From: JBBIPA01 sp963775935
Lineage (GTDB): Bacteria; Chloroflexota; Dehalococcoidia; GIF9; UBA5629
Assembly (NCBI GenBank): GCA_963775935.1
Contig: CAVZKR010000002.1
Span: 1 to 64,000 of the forward strand
Direction of reading: 5' to 3'
DNA length: 64,000 nucleotides
A program made the position numbers and the translations under genes. Shown here piece after piece: positions 19,443-29,511 of the stretch; the first letter of the stretch is position 1, and every line of letters starts with the position of its first letter. The notes beneath the pieces were generated by a model that was not told the origin of the DNA, ran no database searches, and saw only the letters and a program-made list of their open reading frames with translations.

Positions 19443-19933
19443 TTTATATCCGATACCCGACTTGCTTACGTTAATCTACCCGTTTGAAATGGCCATTTCA
19501 AATTTAAAATTTATTATAGGTTTTTGCAACCTTAGAAGAGGGATTATACCATTTTTTTAATGTGAGGTACAGCCTATACACCAAAGCACTTTAGTCAAGG
19601 GTTATGCCTCTTTTTTGGGTGGAAGAATCCGAGGTACTATTATTGAAGCTAAATAAAGCTAGCTAATTTCCCTTTTTGTTTGTAAAATTCAGTAATGTAT
19701 CCGATTATGATAGAAATCGAATTAGGGAAGACCTGCAGAAATATTGTGGATTGGATTCCGAGGCAATGTCCCTAATCATAAATGAACTCGAAGCTCTCTC
19801 TTGTTAGAATCTATTATATTTGTTTGTTCACTTTGCCTCATATGTCACATTAGTAATTTTTAGAAACTGCATGCTTGTTTTTGGCAGGTGTTTAGCGGCT
19901 GCTATTGACCTTCGCCTCACTACCATTTAGAAT
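19443..19933. other. 491-nt intergenic region with a possible 43-codon frame
   Basis: No clear gene. A frame at 19676-19807 (plus) reads VKFSNVSDYDRNRIRED then LQKYCGLDSEAMSLIINE, which has protein-like composition. It has only a TTG start, no ribosome-binding site and no recognisable family, so it may be a decayed gene end. The rest is AT-rich. Confidence 0.35.
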
Positions 19934-20362
19934 TTGACTGTGATGTGGTTTAAATCCCAGTCGAAAACCGTGATCGGATACAGCATTTATGCTGCTGTCG
20001 GCACGCTGCTGGAAGTAATAATACTACTCGTCGTGATACTCTGGGTATTACCCCTCCTCAATGTTTATGTTCCCTGGTGGATACTGGTGATTTTGCTGGT
20101 GGTGGAGCTGGGAGTTTCCTGGTTCACCTATATCATGGGCAGGCGGGCACTCAGTAAACAGCTGATGTACGGACCGGAGGCTTTGATTGGTAGCGTGGGC
20201 GTAGTAGCCACGACGCTCAATCCTATGGGCTATGTGAGGGTGAGGGGCGAGCTTTGGAAAGCGTCCTGCCAATTAAAACTCGAGGTCGGTGATGAGGTGA
20301 TGGTGATCAAAATGGAGGGAATGAAACTGGTGGTGCTTCCCGCTATCGACAAGAAGCTATAA
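19934..20362 (+). CDS. NfeD-like membrane protein
   Basis: A 142-residue protein with two hydrophobic segments (about residues 12-40 and 46-68) followed by a soluble OB-fold-like C-terminus: ALIGSVGVVATTLNPMGYVRVRGELWKASC. This is the classical NfeD C-terminal pattern (GxxGxaxtxLxPxGxvxvxGexWxA). NfeD proteins accompany SPFH/stomatin proteins in membrane quality control. No SPFH gene is adjacent here, so this is a stand-alone short NfeD. An in-frame ATG at 19943 is an alternative start. Confidence 0.88.
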   Translation: MTVMWFKSQSKTVIGYSIYAAVGTLLEVIILLVVILWVLPLLNVYVPWWILVILLVVELGVSWFTYIMGRRALSKQLMYGPEALIGSVGVVATTLNPMGYVRVRGELWKASCQLKLEVGDEVMVIKMEGMKLVVLPAIDKKL

Positions 20363-20426
20363 AGGTGGCAATAAGGAGATGCTGGGAAAGTCTAAGCCAC
20401 GTAAATCGTGGCGAGATAAGTTGGCC

Positions 20427-20894
20427 TTATTTCTGCCTTTCCCGAAGCCGTGCTTCTCGTCTTGCCTGCGCCTTCTGATTACGCTGCTTTTCCTCTTCTG
20501 TTTCCAGGATAAGTGGTGGCACTTCTCTAGGTTTACCTGCTCTGTCCAGGGCAACGTAGGTAAGGTAAGCTGAAGCTGTATGTCGGGGTTCTCCTGTGAG
20601 CAAGTTTTCAGTTTCTACTCTCACGCCGATTTCCATTGATTTTTTTCCTACGTAATTTAAGCTAGCTTTGCAGGTGACCAGGTCTCCAGGATAGACCGGT
20701 GAAATAAAATCCAGTCGGTCAATCGAAGCAGTAACGGCATTACTTCGGGCATGTCTCACTGCTACTACTCCAGCGGCAGTATCGATAAACTTCATGATAA
20801 CGCCGCCATGGACATTACCTGCCATATTGACGTCTTGCGGGGTCATCATTTGTGACATAATGACAGCGCTTGCCTTAACTGTTTTTCCTTCCAT
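20427..20894 (-). CDS. Hotdog-fold acyl-CoA thioesterase
   Basis: A 155-residue single hotdog-domain hydrolase of the YciA/BFIT type. The motif NVHGGVIMKFIDTAAGVVA covers the active-site helix (N..GG..M...D), and RLDFISPVYPGDLV is typical of the second half. It hydrolyses acyl-CoA thioesters. The frame opens at 20927, but AAGGAG 7 nt before the ATG at 20894 decides the start. A basic C-terminal tail (QARREARLRERQK) is present. It converges with nfeD. Confidence 0.9.
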   Translation of the reverse strand: MEGKTVKASAVIMSQMMTPQDVNMAGNVHGGVIMKFIDTAAGVVAVRHARSNAVTASIDRLDFISPVYPGDLVTCKASLNYVGKKSMEIGVRVETENLLTGEPRHTASAYLTYVALDRAGKPREVPPLILETEEEKQRNQKAQARREARLRERQK

Positions 20895-21042
20895 TGCTAT
20901 ACTCCTTATGACGCCGTATTCTAACATAAGGTGTTATGCCAACAAAAGGCAGTTGCTCTGATAAAGAATGAGGCACCGATGAGAGGTTTCTATAAAGCTG
21001 AACGAGTAAATGTCCAGGGGTAAGCAGTGACTGAAAGGGTCG

Positions 21043-21076
21043 GCATGGGGGCAGCTTGTACAAGCTGCCCCCATGC
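21043..21076. terminator. Perfect 16-bp hairpin after the repeat-protein gene
   Basis: GCATGGGGGCAGCTTG pairs perfectly with CAAGCTGCCCCCATGC around a TA loop. It lies 11 nt past the stop of the secreted repeat protein (minus) and beyond the start side of the thioesterase gene. There is no U-run, so termination efficiency is uncertain. Confidence 0.6.
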
Positions 21077-21087
21077 AACCTCCTGCT

Positions 21088-23089
21088 TTATTTCGCTTTA
21101 TTACTGGTAGTCGGAATAATTACCTTGGGCTTGATTTGAATTCGGGCAAAGTCGGGCAGATAACCGTCCTTGATCGCTACCAGGACATACTGACCCAATG
21201 CATTGAATGTATGCATCAGTAATCCGTTATTATCGGTGGAACCGATATAGGCGCCCCTGGCAGTTACTGCTGCGGTGAATTTCTCTTTCGCAGTAGTATC
21301 AGCAGCAGACGGGTCTACCTTGAAGATAGCACCGCTGATTTCGTCAATTTCCTCCAGCCTCAAGGCAAAAAGTTTCGCCTGGGCTACTGCGTCACCGCTG
21401 GTTCTCTCTCTCACGTAGATAGGCACTGATCCTCCGACGATCGCTTCGCCTGGTACTTTCATCAACAGAGCTTTTTGACCTGCTGGAACGATGGTAGTGC
21501 GGGCAAATCCTGGCATATATCCGGTTTTCACTGCAACCAGCAGATAGTGTCCTGTTTTTTCGAATGTATAAACCAAATGCGCATTCTCATTGGTATAGCC
21601 CAGGAAAATGCCTTTCGCTTTGACATCAGCTGCTTGTTTCTCTAACTCAGCAAGAGAGGCAGCTTCGGATTTCAGAATTGATTCTAGTGGTGCCGTGCTG
21701 GTATATTCGCCTATCCTCAGAGCATAGACACCAGCCTGGGGTACCGGTCCTGAAGTATTCCTCTCGTATGTTACGATGGTGACAGGTTTACCCGCTTCAG
21801 CTTTCTCAGGCACTTTTATGCCTATGGTTTTCTGGTCAGCAAGGACAATGCTTATCCGGGCGAAACCAGGTTGATAATTATCTTTGACTGCAGCCAGAGC
21901 ATAGCGTCCTATCTTATCGAAGCTGGGTATTACCTGTCCCTTATCATCGGTATAACCGAGGAAAATACCCTTCCCCTTCACTGTCTCGGCGTTTATCGAG
22001 GCATCGAGGACAGCAGGTTCGGGAGTAGTAATTAAAGTCGTCGGTTTTTCGGCAGGTACGGCTACCGGAGTGATCAGGTCACCCAGTCTCAAAGCATAAA
22101 CACCAGCTTTCGGTACTGTTTGGTTGCCGCTGCTTCCGAACACCGTGATAGTGACTGGCTGGTTAACTTCAGCCTTGCCAGGTGCTTTAATGCCCAGAGC
22201 TTTTTGCTGGGAAGTGGTAATACTTATCCTGGCAAAGCCGGGAGCATAATCGTCCTTAATCGCTGCCAGCGCATAATTGCTTGCCTCATCGAATGTGCAA
22301 GTTAACTCACCTTTATCATCAGTGTAACCCAGGAGGATGCCCTTTTTCTGTACCTCATCTACATTCTGAAATTCTTTGGTAATTTCGACTGGTTCGGCTT
22401 TGGTAACTTTAGCGTCGGTTAACAGGCGTTCTGCCTGATCGTTTGAATATGCTGATAATTCTATCGAAAATGCTGGCAGTGGTGGGTTTCGCTTTAGGTA
22501 AACTGATGGTGCCTATTTTTCGGGCGTAGACAGCAACCTTGGCCACTGGTTCGTTGCTCGACCGCTCGAATACTGCCATAGCCACCGGATTACCCACTTC
22601 AGCCGAGCCTGGCGCCTTGAGGTATAATCCTTTGGTATTTGATAACGTAACGGCGATACGGGAGAAAGCCGGAAAATGACTCGCTTTGAATGCGACCAAT
22701 ATGTAGCGTCCTGTGTCAGTAAATTTACAGCTCACACTGCCTTCAGAATTCGTTACACCAAGGAAGATGCCCTGTGCATCAACTAAAGCTGCATAATCAG
22801 CAGTGGAAGTAGTATAATTTTGCTGGTCAGTCGTGCTAGCCATCTTGTCGGTCTTCAGCGCGTACACCTCAGCACCTGCAACCGGTTGATGGTTGTACCT
22901 GTTGAAGACGGTGATGGTTACCGGCTGACCTACCTCCCCTTTATCCGGCGCTTTCATCGTGAGAGCCGGTCGAGCCACGAGCTGCGGCGTCACTTCTTTT
23001 TCTGAATCAGCCATGACTGCGGTAGCGCCGGGTAGAATCATAGCCAGTGATATCAGTGTTGAGAGAAAAATAAGAACTAATTTTTTCAA
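21088..23089 (-). CDS. Secreted protein of five ~130-residue repeats, frameshifted
   Basis: An exported protein of ~667 residues. After a signal peptide (KKLVLIFLSTLISLAMILPG) come five copies of one unit: a K(A/V)P-x-x-(A/G)-E-x-G-x-P-V-x-I opening, PVA-A-VYALR, GIFLGYTD, then GRYxLVAxKxGYxPGFARI. This resembles Ig-like or carboxypeptidase-regulatory-like beta sandwiches used in cell-surface proteins. The start is a TTG at 23089, set by AAAGGAGG 7 nt upstream. The gene is split near 22484-22486: removing one base from GGG restores AKPPLPAFSIELSAY and the open frame through the second repeat. Between 22143 and 22430 the reading frame is open without a start, supporting a single gene. Function unknown; it may bind surface ligands. 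Confidence 0.75.
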
Positions 23090-23472
23090 GGTAGAGACCT
23101 CCTTTTTCTGTTGTCCTTTCTGCTTACTAATTACCCCTCCTGAGCAATCAGCTATCCATTTCTTCCTCCTTAACACATTGGTACAGGTAAAACGGTGGAC
23201 AAGCTAAAAGGTTTAGGAGGTCTGGCTTAAGAGGATTTCAGGACAGTATTACGGGTGTCTCGCAACGAACGAGCACGCGGCGAGGCCACAGTGATGGCGT
23301 GGTACTGCAATAACTATAATTGGCAGGTGGTGTAAAAAATAGCCTGTTGTTTCAGGAAATCTCGATGAACATGGAGCTATCAATACGGTTATCTACGACG
23401 ACAAAAGGCTCCCATGATGTCAATTATCAAGATTGACTCTTTTCCGATTGGGAAGATGGCTCGTTTGAGGAC

Positions 23473-23958
23473 TTATGGGTGCAGTGTCTTCGGATATGGC
23501 GGAGTGGGAATATTAGCAAGTTTAAGTCCCTTATCTCTCAACTTCTTCAGGCGCAAAAAGAGTTGCTCGCGGTCTTCTTCTGTGATGGTCGCAATTATCC
23601 GTCGCATATATACTCTTTTCATAGCCTGGGTAAGAGCTTTTTGTCCCTTCGGTGTAATAGTAACTCTCACCATATTCTTTTTGGGCAAACTCTTGCTTTT
23701 AGTTATCAACCCATCTTTTTCCATTCTCTCCAGGAGACCGGAGACGGTATGCGATTTCCTTAATATCCAGCGTGCTATTTCGGCGGGTGTAGCCTCGCTG
23801 CCGATATTCTTGACAGCAAAAAGGACCAGCGCTTTCATTGGGGAAATACCGTATTTCGCCAGTTCCTTTTCCCTGGCAGCAAAGACTGAAGCTTGCGCCT
23901 GATCCAGCATGATACACAATCTGTATTCTGCTTCGTAAGGGTATTCTATTTTTTTCAT
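23473..23958 (-). CDS. MarR-family transcriptional regulator
   Basis: A 161-residue winged-helix DNA-binding protein. The helix-turn-helix lies about residues 55-105 (EATPAEIARWILRKSHTVSGLLERMEKDGLI), followed by the wing with VRVTITPKGQKAL. The frame opens at 24081, but the ATG at 23958 (MKKIEYPY) gives normal MarR length. An inverted GTCGTTTAC-type sequence lies just upstream and could be its operator. It is divergent from the CoA-transferase gene at 24191, a common arrangement for a regulator of aromatic or acyl-CoA catabolism, though control of that gene is inference. Confidence 0.85.
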   Translation of the reverse strand: MKKIEYPYEAEYRLCIMLDQAQASVFAAREKELAKYGISPMKALVLFAVKNIGSEATPAEIARWILRKSHTVSGLLERMEKDGLITKSKSLPKKNMVRVTITPKGQKALTQAMKRVYMRRIIATITEEDREQLFLRLKKLRDKGLKLANIPTPPYPKTLHP

Positions 23959-24190
23959 GTTTACGCCCCCACTATAGTCGTTTACAACTTTCTTAAATGT
24001 TACTCTGCTAAGTAAAACGTAACACCACTTATCATTATTGCAAAACTTTATCAAGATTTCAATAGGGTCTCTTGTGAACAAGGCATTTCGAACCTTTCTT
24101 TGTCTGATTTCGCGATTATGTTAGACTGTAGGGCGGGTGAAATACAAAGGAAAAACGTGGTAACCAAAATTTAAAATGACGAGGTGATAT

Positions 24191-25384
24191 ATGGCTGGTC
24201 CGTTACAGGGAATAAGAGTTCTTGATTTAACTCAGGTATTGTTCGGTCCATTTTCCACAATGATATTGAGTGACCTGGGCGCCGAGGTTATCAAGATTGA
24301 GAGGCCGGAGGCAGGTGATATCGCCCGTGGGAATGGTCCCTTTGTGCGGGAAATAAGCACCTATTTTCTCAGCCTCAATCGTGGTAAGAAAAGTATGACG
24401 CTGGATTTATCACAGGAAAAAGGCAGGGAGCTATTTCTCAAGCTGGTGGAAAAAGTTGATGTACTGGTAGAGAATTATGTACCGGGAACGATGGAAAAGT
24501 TTCGCCTTGACTATGAAACGGTGCAGTCGCGTAATCCCGGGATTATCTATGTCGCTGGCTCTGGTTTCGGTCAATATGGTCCTTATGCTCAGAAACCTTC
24601 CTTTGATGTTATTGTTCAGGCGATGGGTGGAGTACTCAGTATTACCGGTGAGCCTGGCCGTCCGCCGGTCAGACCTGGCGTATCCTATGGGGATATCAGT
24701 GCCGGGTTATTCCTGTGTATTGCCACCCTGGCGGCTTTACAGGAGCGCCACAAAAGTGGCAAGGGGCAGTTTGTGGATATCAGTATGCTGGATTGCCAGG
24801 TGACCGTACAGGAAAACGCCTTTGTTCGCTATCTCAATACCGGGGAGATACCTCAACCTCTGGGCACACGGCATCCAGTGATTACACCGTTCCAGGTTTT
24901 TCCCAGCAAAGATGGCTATATTGCGGTGGCTTTGAGGGGTGGTATTAAGAATCAATGGCCTTTGTTCTGCGCTGCTATTAATCGCCTTGACATCATGGAT
25001 GATCCCAGGTTCGAGACTGGCTGGCTGCGCACACAGAACTATGAGGTGCTGGAGCCGATCTTAAACGAGGCAATGAAAGCCAGGACAACACGAGAATGGA
25101 TTGAACAGCTGGAGCAGATGGGCATTCCCTGTGGTCCTGTCAATAAGATTAATGAGGTGGCGAATGACCCGCAGATTAAAGCAAGGGACATGCTTATTGA
25201 GGTGCAACATCCTGAAGCCGGTATGTTTAAAGTAGTGAACACACCCTTTAAATTCTCCAGGACACCATATAAAGCGGAACGTGCCGCCCCTGATTTGGGA
25301 GAGCACACTCAGGATATTCTCGTCAACCTTCTGGGTATGCATCAGCAAGAAGTTGAGGAATTAAGAAAGCTGCATATTATTTAG
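24191..25384 (+). CDS. Family III CoA-transferase (CaiB/BaiF type)
   Basis: Transfers CoA between an acyl-CoA donor and a free carboxylic acid. The 397-residue length is right. The opening MAGPLQGIRVLDLTQVLFGP and GAEVIKIERPEAGD are family hallmarks. The likely catalytic aspartate is Asp168 in GVSYGDISAG, matching Asp169 of formyl-CoA transferase, and GQFVDISMLD follows. The ATG has a GAGGTG box 7 nt upstream. Family substrates range from carnitine and oxalate to benzylsuccinate and other aromatics. It begins a plus-strand run that includes an MFS carrier, and a MarR gene is divergent. Confidence 0.92.
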   Translation: MAGPLQGIRVLDLTQVLFGPFSTMILSDLGAEVIKIERPEAGDIARGNGPFVREISTYFLSLNRGKKSMTLDLSQEKGRELFLKLVEKVDVLVENYVPGTMEKFRLDYETVQSRNPGIIYVAGSGFGQYGPYAQKPSFDVIVQAMGGVLSITGEPGRPPVRPGVSYGDISAGLFLCIATLAALQERHKSGKGQFVDISMLDCQVTVQENAFVRYLNTGEIPQPLGTRHPVITPFQVFPSKDGYIAVALRGGIKNQWPLFCAAINRLDIMDDPRFETGWLRTQNYEVLEPILNEAMKARTTREWIEQLEQMGIPCGPVNKINEVANDPQIKARDMLIEVQHPEAGMFKVVNTPFKFSRTPYKAERAAPDLGEHTQDILVNLLGMHQQEVEELRKLHII

Positions 25385-25505
25385 TGCCAGCAGAACTCTG
25401 GACATTTCTTCCTGGTGGCTTATGAGCTTCTCCTCTATAGCCGGAATCTCTATATAGGGGCAGAGTGTACCACGTCAAGAGATAGCCCTTGCATACTACT
25501 GAACA

Positions 25506-25514
25506 TGGTATAAT
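25506..25514 (+). promoter_or_regulatory. Extended -10 promoter for the MFS gene
   Basis: TGGTATAAT is a perfect extended -10 (TGn plus TATAAT), 38 nt before the MFS start. A TTGCAT at 25489-25494 is at a short 14-nt spacing, so the promoter would rely on the extended -10. Confidence 0.55.
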
Positions 25515-25551
25515 GGGAAAATTTTGTTGAGAAACTAACTACCGATTTATT

Positions 25552-26811
25552 ATGGCTGATAAAGAATTAAATCCATTCCGAGAGATTAAACCGCGATTCT
25601 TTTATGGTTATATCGTGGTTGTCCTTTGCTTCTTGATTATGCTGGTTTCGTTCGGGCTGATGGATAGCTTCGGCGTCTTTGTGAAGCCGTTGCTTAACGA
25701 GTTTGGCTGGACCAGGGCGACGACTTCGGCTGCTTATTCACTGTCCTTCCTGATATTCGGCTTTGTAGGTATTGCCATCGGGGCATTGACTGATAGGTTC
25801 GGTCCCAGGGTGATATTAACCGCGTGTGGTCTATGCCTGGGTATGGGCTATTTGCTCATGTCACAGGTTAACTCTCTGTGGCAGCTCTATCTGTTCGAAG
25901 GGATTATTATCGGCATTGGCATGAGTGCGCTTTACGCCCCTATCTTATCACTTATCGCCAGGTGGTTTATCCAGAGAAGGGGATTGATGACGGGCATCGT
26001 CTTAGCCGGTCTGGGCATTGGGCAACTTGTGGCACCACCGGTGATTAGCCGCCTTATCTTTACCTATGATTGGAGGATTACCTACATCTGTCTGGGGATC
26101 GCCGTTTTACTGGTTGTGGTAATCGCTACTCAGTTTCTGAAACGTGACCCGTCTGTGATCGGGCAGTTGCCCTATGGCGCAGATGTAAATAAACAACAGG
26201 TGATGGAATCAGGTGATAAGTCCTATTCTTTGAGGGAAGCAGCTTCCACTATACAATTCTGGGTACTTGTCGGTTTGAAATTCTGCTACGGCTACTATAT
26301 GTTCTCTATCGTAATACATATTGTACCGCATGCCACTGATCTGGGAATCTCATCAGTCAACGCTGCCAACATTCTGGCTATTAGTGGCGTGGCGATAGTC
26401 ATTGGCAGTTTTGGACTGGGGAGATTGGGCGATAAAATCGGTCCCAGACGGGTTTTTATTATTTGTTTTATTGTGGCAATAGCATCTTTGTTATGGCTCA
26501 TGATAGCCAGGGAATTGTGGATGCTTTATCTTTTTGCCATTTTCATTGGTCTGGCTAACGGCGGTAACGTCGCATCAGATTCCCCTCTGGTAGCCAGGCT
26601 TTTTGGTCTCAAATCGATGGGTTCCATTGTGGGGATCTCTTCCTGTGCCTTTTCCATTGGAGCAGCTCTCGGTCCAATTATTACGGGATACGTATTTGAT
26701 TCAACTGGTAGCTATCAGCAGGCTTTTATTATATGTGTTGCCTTCAGTGTCCTCGGGATCGTCATGGCCGCAATAATGAGGCCAACTAAAAAGCTGCAGA
26801 ATAAAGTCTAG
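25552..26811 (+). CDS. MFS transporter of the OFA/monocarboxylate type
   Basis: A 419-residue, 12-segment carrier. The N-terminal FYGYIVVVLCFLIMLVSFG and FGVFVKPLLNEFGWTRA are typical of OFA/MCT-like MFS proteins, which move oxalate/formate or other organic anions. LTDRFGPRVIL is motif A. Placed after the CoA-transferase gene, it fits uptake or antiport of the acid that the transferase activates, but no direct evidence fixes the substrate. A similar but separate carrier is encoded at 27041 on the other strand (shared FFYGWVIV / FGVFFKTI opening), so the two are distant paralogues. Confidence 0.87.
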   Translation: MADKELNPFREIKPRFFYGYIVVVLCFLIMLVSFGLMDSFGVFVKPLLNEFGWTRATTSAAYSLSFLIFGFVGIAIGALTDRFGPRVILTACGLCLGMGYLLMSQVNSLWQLYLFEGIIIGIGMSALYAPILSLIARWFIQRRGLMTGIVLAGLGIGQLVAPPVISRLIFTYDWRITYICLGIAVLLVVVIATQFLKRDPSVIGQLPYGADVNKQQVMESGDKSYSLREAASTIQFWVLVGLKFCYGYYMFSIVIHIVPHATDLGISSVNAANILAISGVAIVIGSFGLGRLGDKIGPRRVFIICFIVAIASLLWLMIARELWMLYLFAIFIGLANGGNVASDSPLVARLFGLKSMGSIVGISSCAFSIGAALGPIITGYVFDSTGSYQQAFIICVAFSVLGIVMAAIMRPTKKLQNKV

Positions 26812-27040
26812 TTTAGTAACTCCTGCCCTAAACATATATACTGAACCGCCCTCAATAATTATATTACTTCTTAAATCAGTCTAATGAACATAATAACCTC
26901 AGGAGCAGAAGCCTTGTCTTAACGGGGATTAGCGTGTGGCTTTGAGAGTAGGCAATAAATAACATTAACATAGAGATGGTTTGTATGGTCAAACGGAATA
27001 ATTGTTGAGGACATGTAGAGATGGATTCTTTATGTTTACT

Positions 27041-28282
27041 TTAGCTTTTTTCCGGCCTGGTTAGAGCCACGAATAGAGCTATGGCAAACATAGCTAGTGC
27101 TCCTGCTAGGAACGCTATGAAATAGCTGTTACTGGCATCAAAAATGAGTCCCCCTATGGCAGGGCCAGCAAGTACTCCAATCCCCCAACTTACCTGCAGG
27201 GTGCCCATTATTATCCCGATTTTGTGAGTCCCGAAAATGTCTCCAACCAATGCCACTATCGAAGTGTCAAGACCCCCGTTAGCAAAGCCAAAGATCACTC
27301 CAAATATATAAAGCATCAACAAGTTTTGTGACCATATTAACCATATCATGGCAAGAGCTGCAAGTAGGGCGCAAGTTATGGCTGCCTGCTTTCTACCAAT
27401 GCCATCTGAAACCCTGCCTATTACTATCCTGCCAATGATATAGCTAGCTCCTATCAGGCTGAGGATAGTAGCAGCCTCAATAGTAGTGATACCTGTATCT
27501 GTAGCGTATGGTACAACGTGAATTACTGCCAGGAAATAACAAAAGGCATTAAGCAACCAGATAGATCCAATAAGCCAAAAACTACGAGTTCTGGATGCCT
27601 CTCGCAGAGAAAAATCAGTCAAATGAATGCTACCCTTATTTTTTGGTTGAGCTATGCCCGCATCATCTGAATTTAATTGTGCTGTATATCGTTTATCTTC
27701 ACTTTCAGAACCTTTTTTTCTTAACAGGAGAGATAAGGGAACAATGATAAGCCAGGCAATTAAGCCCATGATGATATACGCCATACGCCAGCCAAAGTTA
27801 GAAATAAAATAAGTAGCCAATGGTGCTATAACAACTGTTCCCAATCCTATCCCTGATCCCGCAATACCAAGGGCAATCCCTCGGTTTTTATCAAACCACC
27901 TTGAGACTGTGGATGTTATCATCGTATATACGACACCTATCACAGAGAATAACAAGCTATAAGTTATAAATAGTTGCCAATATGCATTAGTTTGGCTGGT
28001 TAGTAATAAACTTAAGCCAGTAAATATGCCTGCAAGTAACGCTGTTAATCTTGGCCCGTATCTATCTACAGCCCAGCCACCTACAAAAGACATTATGGCA
28101 CCAAATAGATTTTGCGCAGAGAATATCGTAGACGTTGCTGCTCGATTTAAACCAAATTCATCCTCTATGGTTTTAAAAAATACCCCAAAAGAAGTCAGTT
28201 CGCCAAACATAATGGTGCTGATAATGAAAAAGGATGCTACTATCACCCAGCCGTAAAAGAACTTGTCTGAGTTTTCCTTCAT
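27041..28282 (-). CDS. MFS transporter of the OFA/monocarboxylate type (second copy)
   Basis: A 413-residue, 12-segment carrier paralogous to the one at 25552. It opens FFYGWVIVASFFIISTIMFG and has FGVFFKTIEDEFGLNRA, WAVDRYGPRLTAL (motif A) and a long charged central loop between segments 6 and 7 (about residues 190-220). It converges with the first carrier and is itself 196 nt downstream of the IclR gene on the same strand. It may belong to the regulon of that IclR protein. The substrate, probably an organic acid, is unknown. Confidence 0.86.
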   Translation of the reverse strand: MKENSDKFFYGWVIVASFFIISTIMFGELTSFGVFFKTIEDEFGLNRAATSTIFSAQNLFGAIMSFVGGWAVDRYGPRLTALLAGIFTGLSLLLTSQTNAYWQLFITYSLLFSVIGVVYTMITSTVSRWFDKNRGIALGIAGSGIGLGTVVIAPLATYFISNFGWRMAYIIMGLIAWLIIVPLSLLLRKKGSESEDKRYTAQLNSDDAGIAQPKNKGSIHLTDFSLREASRTRSFWLIGSIWLLNAFCYFLAVIHVVPYATDTGITTIEAATILSLIGASYIIGRIVIGRVSDGIGRKQAAITCALLAALAMIWLIWSQNLLMLYIFGVIFGFANGGLDTSIVALVGDIFGTHKIGIIMGTLQVSWGIGVLAGPAIGGLIFDASNSYFIAFLAGALAMFAIALFVALTRPEKS

Positions 28283-28478
28283 CTTAGGTCCATTTTTAAT
28301 ATGATTTTTTCAACTAATTTGCTCCCGGCGACTAGAAATTCAACCAGCGCTAGGTTGCTAAAGTGACCAGGCGTTTTCTGTATGCGCCTGTTATTCGTTT
28401 ATTATCATTCTAGCAAATTACCAAACAGGGAAGGCTAGTCCATATGGTCTGCATTTGAACAGCTATTTAAACAGAAGG

Positions 28479-29267
28479 TTAAGTTTGTAGAAACATCTCA
28501 ATTTTTACATCCCTGTAACCCAGTGACCGTGAAATTTGAAGTGCACAATTTTTCAGTAGTGGAGCAAACTGTTTTAGTTTCAGTTTATTTAACCGTACTG
28601 ATGGCCCTACAATAGACACGGCTCCTATAGCTTCTCTCCCGGCATTTCTTATTGGTGTTGCAATACTAGTTATGTCGATAAAATATTCCTCAATATCATA
28701 GGCAATATTTTCACGTTTGATAGTTTTAATCTCTTTAATTAACCGAGCCTTGTCTGTAAGTGTATTATTTGTATAAGCAGTTAATACCCTGCTAGCAATT
28801 GTTTTTTTAAACTCCTCGTCTGGAAGACAAGCCAAAAGCGTCTTACCAATTGCTGTGCAATGTAATGGAAATGGCTGGGCATTTTCAGTATCTGGAACTG
28901 CCTGCAAGAACTGTTTTGGGAAAATAGTAGCCATACTAAACAAATTAGATCCATCAAATAGTATCAAATCAACAGTCTCGGACGTCTTTCCACAAAGCCT
29001 TTCCAAGAATGGCAACGCTTGTTCTTTAATGCCTGCAGTACGCTTATTAATACCATTAAATAATAAAAATTTTTGCCCAATTAAATATTTACCCCTTTTA
29101 TATTTTTGATATAAGTAGCCCCGTTTAACCAAAACTGAACAAATCCTATGAACGACGCTTGAATTCAATCCAGTATCACGGACAATATCTGCGACACTGA
29201 ATCCTTCAGCATGTTTCAGTTTTACTATCGATTCAAGAACGCAAAGTTGCTTTTCTATAGCTTGCAT
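28479..29267 (-). CDS. IclR-family transcriptional regulator
   Basis: A 262-residue regulator. The winged helix (about residues 5-65) has VADIVRDTGLNSSVVHRICSVL; the C-terminal GAF-like effector domain contains LPFLERLCGKTSETVDL, HCTAIGKTLLACLPDEE and IGAVSIVGPSVR, the standard IclR signature. IclR proteins commonly control aromatic-acid catabolism, with the small-molecule effector bound by the C-terminal domain. It is divergent from the molybdopterin oxidoreductase at 29512, with a consensus promoter between them, and likely regulates that operon and itself. Confidence 0.9.
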   Translation of the reverse strand: MQAIEKQLCVLESIVKLKHAEGFSVADIVRDTGLNSSVVHRICSVLVKRGYLYQKYKRGKYLIGQKFLLFNGINKRTAGIKEQALPFLERLCGKTSETVDLILFDGSNLFSMATIFPKQFLQAVPDTENAQPFPLHCTAIGKTLLACLPDEEFKKTIASRVLTAYTNNTLTDKARLIKEIKTIKRENIAYDIEEYFIDITSIATPIRNAGREAIGAVSIVGPSVRLNKLKLKQFAPLLKNCALQISRSLGYRDVKIEMFLQT

Positions 29268-29358
29268 ATTTTTAATCCCTCTAATAATAATATAAAAGTG
29301 CTAATTTCCTAACGAACAATACATACCATTGCTTATGTTATGCAAATGAAAAAATTTC

Positions 29359-29387
29359 TTGACAAACTCAGATGATTGTGATATATT
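29359..29387 (+). promoter_or_regulatory. Sigma-70-type promoter driving the molybdopterin gene cluster
   Basis: TTGACA (29359-29364) and TATATT (29382-29387) are separated by exactly 17 nt, a near-consensus pair. The start codon follows ~125 nt later, leaving a leader in which an IclR site could lie. It sits in the intergenic region between iclR and the Mo enzyme. Confidence 0.7.
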
Positions 29388-29511
29388 TCGCAATATGATT
29401 TTCTACTCCACATTATACATTATAACTACTTAAACAGGCAATTGCGCAATAATTCTTTTCAGGATATATAAGAAAACCCGGTTCATTTTTCATCGAGAAG
29501 GAGGCTTGAAA

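Noticed and set aside
18733..19560. 275-codon plus-strand open frame
   Set aside because: It is antisense to the HEAT-repeat gene; its openness comes from repeat composition and its product has no recognisable fold.
20379..20573. 64-codon frame just after nfeD
   Set aside because: Starts directly on an AAGGAG box with no spacing and runs antisense through the thioesterase gene; most likely not translated.
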